Shown here piece by piece: positions 60,401 through 64,000 of a DNA stretch of 64,000 nucleotides. The notes beneath the pieces are model-generated. The model was not told where the DNA came from, ran no database searches, and saw nothing but the letters and a program-made list of their open reading frames with translations. Made by a program: the position numbers and the translations under genes. Position 1 is the first letter of the stretch, and the number at the start of each line of letters is the position of its first letter. Source of the stretch: Zonotrichia leucophrys gambelii (taxonomy: Eukaryota > Chordata > Aves > Passeriformes > Passerellidae); assembly GCF_028769735.1 (NCBI RefSeq), contig NC_088186.1:8587001-8651000 (forward strand). Direction: 5' to 3'.

Positions 60401-61583
60401 CCCATTTTTTCTCAGTGGGGAAAAGCTGCATGGACCTCCTGGAAACAGCCAGGCTGTTTTCCTTGGAACTGCACCCTTTGGATGCCCATCCTCCCATAAA
60501 AAGGGTAAAAAGAGTCAAAAATAAGTGATCTCCTGATAACTTTTTTAGGGTTTCCCCCTGAGACCCCTCCCTAACCCAGCAGATTTCCTTAAAGCAGAAG
60601 ATCTGCAGTGCCTGTGCCTCACAGCACACAGTGAAACCCAAACCAGTGTGTTCTCCTCGCTCCTCAGCCACAGATGTAGCTTTGTTTTTCCTCCTCTCAC
60701 AGTATTTTTAAGCCCATCTAATCCCATTGACTGCAGAGGGATTAGCTCTGATTTACACCATGACTCGTGCAGAGCCAATTAGGCCATGTGAGCACATCCA
60801 TCGATCAGCCCTGAAGGGAATTTCAACCTTCCTTTGGCTTGAGCTGAAATGTTTCAGATAACAGAATTAACTTGAGAAATAAAAGTAGAAAACAGTTATA
60901 AGCTGCCTCAGCAGAGTGAGGACCAGACCTGTCTCTCTAAAACAATTTTTTTTTCCATAATTTCCTTTCTGACTAATGCAGCTGATGTCACCCACTTTAA
61001 GCACAGTCACACCAAACTTGCTGACAGCAGTAAATGTTAAATACAGCTCTGGAAATGCACAGTGCAGCCATGTCAGAGAGGGGAGATCTCTGGAGAATCC
61101 ATGGACACCCTGAACAGCTCAGGGCAGCTCTGGGCACTTTGTGGGCAGGCTCAGCCCTTGCCTTAGCACAGTTTGCAGGGCTGCTGCTGCTGCTGCAGCA
61201 GGGGATTTTCAGCCTTTGGAGGGTAAACCCCCTAAATGCCACTGAGTTTCTGTAAATTATCTCCCCCTTCCTGCACACACAGGAGTGTGAGTGGGCTCAG
61301 GGTGCTGATTGTGTTACCAGACTCTTGTTATCACCACAGCTGAAATAAGGGCCACAAGGGTTTCTGCCCATCCTAAGCCATATCTCCACATCTCTGCCTG
61401 TGCCCTCACTAAAACACCAAATTGACATGACTAACACCAGGAAAGCAGGTTTTGGTTTTTCTTTGGGGATTTCCAGAATGGTGAAGGGACTTTGGTACAT
61501 AACTTACTCATTCTTGGAGAGCAGTGTGCTCCTGCTCACCACAAAAGTCTTTAAACTACTGAAATCAGATAAATATCACATTT
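60195..61583. repeat. 72-bp direct duplication (60195-60266 and 61512-61583)
   Basis: The copies begin tcttggagagcagtgtgctc and end cagataaatatcacattt and differ at two of 72 positions. The first lies inside the minisatellite and the second in unique-looking sequence. Confidence 0.95.
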
Positions 61584-61852
61584 TTTTCAAGATATCCAAA
61601 GTTTCTGTCTCCAGTGGAGTGTGCAAAGGGTGCAATACACAACACACCAACCCCCTTCAGTCAGGGGAACTTGGGTGTGGGACCAGCTTCTCCTGATTTG
61701 TCCATCTTTGTTATCAAAACTCCCTCAGAAATCAGGTCATGTAGATACAGCAAGGGTCTAGAGATTTAAATCTCTTATCATTACCCCAGTTTCAGAAATC
61801 CTATGAAACTTAAGATCCTTATCCCACTCTGCATATAAATAGAGCTCTTGTT

Positions 61853-62345
61853 AGAATCATTGAACCACAGAATATCCTGAGCTGGGAGGGACTGAAGGGA
61901 TCATTCAGTGCCACCCTGTCCCTGCCCAGCCCCCCCAGCAGCCCCAGCCTGGGCACCCCTGGCAGCGCTGCCCAAAGGCTCCTGGAGCTCTGGCAGCCTC
62001 GGGGCCGTGCCCATTCCCTGGGCAGCCTGGGCAGTGCCAGCACCCTCTGGGGGCAGAGCCTTGCCCTGAGCTCCAGCCTGAGCTGCCCTGGCCCAGCCCC
62101 AGCCGTGCCCTGGCTCCTGTCCCTGGCCCAGAGCAGAGATGGAGCTGCCCCTCGGGAGGAGCTGCAGCCCCGGGGAGCTCTGCCCTCACTCTGCTCCAGC
62201 TGAACAACCCCAGAGCCCTCAGCTGCTCCTCACAGCCCCTCCAGACCCTTCCCCATCCCTGTGTCCCTCCTCTGGACACTCTCACACCTTTAGACCATTT
62301 TTCATTGTGACTCTCAAAAGTGCCCCCAGGGATTGAGGTGAGGCC
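61853..62345 (-). mobile_element. CR1 LINE fragment (antisense), long
   Basis: It starts gaatcattgaaccacagaat and continues through aaaggctcctggagctctgg to agctgaacaaccccagagcc and ccagacccttccccatccct, a 490-base copy reaching the CR1 coding end. It shares its subfamily with 1531-1668. Confidence 0.85.
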
Positions 62346-62830
62346 ACACCAGCACCAAGCAGAGTGGGACATGTGAGGATCATGACACACAACATGTAAT
62401 GTCAGATTTTAGTAGGACTCAGTTTTCTGCACTAGCTGCTCCTTCAGAGACCCTTGTAGGATTGGGGACTGTGGTATCAGTTTTATAAACAGATTCACAG
62501 GAAAACTTCAGAGTTTTGTGTACCCAGGGAGAGGGAGTATTATTTTTAAAAGCTTTACTGAAATTCCTTCCTGCTTTATTCTTGGTGTTCAGCTGTGGAA
62601 TGGAACACAGAAAATTTCCAGTTTTCCATCTGAGCTCCTGTGCACTTCCACAGCTAGAGAAGGGCCAGGAGATGTAAAGGAGAGCAAATGCAAAGAAAAA
62701 TAACCATTCACCTATCAGGCTGCAGCACTGGGATGTGTACTGTTTTCCTGGATGGACACACCTTGTCTGTGTGTCCATCCACCTGTGGACCTAGGGGACA
62801 ATTCTGTGTCATGCAGAATAAAGACAGAAT
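62346..62830. other. Unrecognised sequence
   Basis: No exon or repeat was recognised. Confidence 0.45.
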
Positions 62831-62831
62831 A

Positions 62832-62990
62832 ATCACAGAATCATTGACTGAATCCTAGAATGGTTTGGGGTTGAAAAGACCTTAAATGTCATCTCATCCC
62901 ACCCCGTGCCATGGGTAGGACACCTTCCATTGTCCCAGGCTGCTCCAAGCCCTGTCCAGTCTGGCCTTGGGCACTGCCAGGGATGGATAA
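62832..62990 (-). mobile_element. CR1 LINE 3' fragment (antisense)
   Basis: The phrases atcacagaatcattgactga, tggtttggggttgaaaagac and ggccttgggcactgccaggg are a reversed CR1 3' end. Confidence 0.88.
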
Positions 62991-63480
62991 TCAGTGCCAT
63001 TAACTGAACATCCAGTGTGATGAGAGGAGGAAAAACAGAGAGGAGATGGAAGCCAGGAATATGGATGGAAAGGAGGGGAAATGCAAGGGGGAGAAGTGGG
63101 GAGCTATTGTAAATCAAAGACAACTCTGATGAAGGGGAAAGAGAATGATGCATCTGACTCCATCATCAGAAGGCTAATTAATCACTTTATTATACTGTAC
63201 TATGTACATTTCATCTAAATTGAATCTGCCTTGCACTCACTCTTGCTCACAACTGCTCACCCTGCACTCATCATCTCTGATTCTCTCCTCACTGTCCCGT
63301 GACAGTCCCACACACACACCTGGCCCTGACAGGCCAAGGGAACCAAACATCCTCACTGTGGGTAAACAATCTCCATATTGCATTCTGCTTTGGCACAACA
63401 CAGGCACAGCAAGCGAGACAAGAATTGTGTTTCCTCCTCTGCTTGTCTCACAGCTTCTCTCTGTTCAGAGAATAGCACAG
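62991..63480. other. Possible LTR-like remnant, otherwise unrecognised
   Basis: The run from catctgactccatcatcaga through aggctaattaatcacttta loosely echoes the 3' part of the 14381 LTR family on the minus strand. The rest is not recognised. Confidence 0.25.
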
Positions 63481-63487
63481 GGAGCAG

Positions 63488-64000
63488 GGTCTGGGATGCA
63501 GGATCTGGATCACAGGGATGCGGTGCTGAGACACCGGGATGAAGTGTCGGGATGCGGGGAATGGGACAGTGGGATGCAGGGGATGGGACACCGGGATGCG
63601 GTGCCAGGACTCGGCGGCTCCTCGGTGCTCTGCGGCCGCCTGCAGTGCCGGGCACGGCCGTGGGATGGAGCCGTCCCCGCGGCCGTGGGATGGAGCAATT
63701 CCCGCGGCCGTGGGACGGAGCAGCCCGCGAGGCAGTGGGAGGGAGCAATACCTGCATCCCGTGGGATGGAGCCATCCCAGCGTGGCGTGGGATACAGCAG
63801 TTCCCGCATCCCGTGGGCGGGAACAGATCCCGCAGCTGTGGGATGGAGCAGTTCCCGTATCCCGTGGGACGGAGCAGCTCCCGTGGAACGGAGGAGTTCC
63901 CGTGTCCCCAGGGATGGAGCAGTTCCTGTGGGATAGAGCAGCTCCTGTATCCCGAGGGATGGAGCAGTTCCCGAGGGACGGAGACGTCCCCTCGGGAGCA
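63488..64000. repeat. CpG-rich minisatellite running off the window end
   Basis: Imperfect 25-40 bp units of the form cccgtgggatggagcagttc repeat at least twelve times from about 63655. They are preceded by shorter gggatgcggtgc-type units from 63488. CpG density is far above the rest of the window. The open frames it creates on both strands come from the repeat. Confidence 0.9.

Noticed and set aside
59705..60499. 264-codon plus-strand open frame
   Set aside because: Its second half is the cccatttcccagt minisatellite, whose unit length keeps the frame open. There is no domain, splice or promoter evidence, and its middle holds the 72-bp insert.
61905..62390. 161-codon minus-strand frame
   Set aside because: It lies within the CR1 copy at 61853-62345 and is not in the CR1 coding frame that I recognise.
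63202..63936. 244-codon plus-strand open frame (and 140- and 99-codon minus-strand frames)
   Set aside because: The open reading comes from the GC-rich tandem repeat, which lacks stops on both strands. The protein is low complexity.

Overview
This is vertebrate nuclear DNA, almost certainly from a bird and probably a songbird. The evidence is intron-split genes with GT/AG boundaries, many short CR1 LINE fragments with the avian 3' end, and several solo endogenous retrovirus (ERV) LTRs. The bird call is firm; the passerine call is an inference from the LTRs. There are no bacterial-style operons, CRISPR arrays or complete mobile-element genes, and I see no undescribed multi-gene system.

Two protein-coding genes are supported, both on the + strand. 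The first (866-14931) is the 3' end of tenascin-C (TNC). Nine coding exons with consistent phases encode the last two fibronectin type III domains (fn7, fn8) and the complete C-terminal fibrinogen-like globe, 404 residues in the window plus the stop. A 3'UTR follows, with two poly(A) signals near 15640-15667. The second begins at 45987: exon 1 of TNFSF8 (CD30 ligand), with a TATA box at 45921 and a small exon 2 at 53960-54005. Its receptor-binding exons were not found and probably lie beyond the window. The order TNC then TNFSF8 on one strand matches the human locus.

Region by region: 1-14931 is TNC exons and introns, with an ERV-like segment, CR1 pieces, an (AATAT)n tract, a nine-unit higher-order minisatellite (7638-9128) and a solo LTR close to the last exon. 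14932 to about 15690 is the 3'UTR. From there to about 45400 is intergenic DNA holding CR1 copies, three more copies of the same LTR family, two copies of a second LTR family, a foldback LTR pair and a small segmental duplication in which only one copy carries an LTR. 45400-46124 is the TNFSF8 promoter and exon 1. Intron 1 (46125-53959) opens with a 235-bp pyrimidine tract and contains an LTR nested in a CR1. 54006-64000 is intron 2 or later sequence with LTR-like and CR1 segments, AT-rich stretches, a 72-bp templated duplication and a CpG-rich minisatellite running off the end.

TNC is a secreted hexameric extracellular-matrix glycoprotein and TNFSF8 a type II membrane cytokine. They are neighbours by conserved synteny, not partners in one pathway. 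Repeat family names are by resemblance, and boundaries are approximate unless target-site duplications are given.
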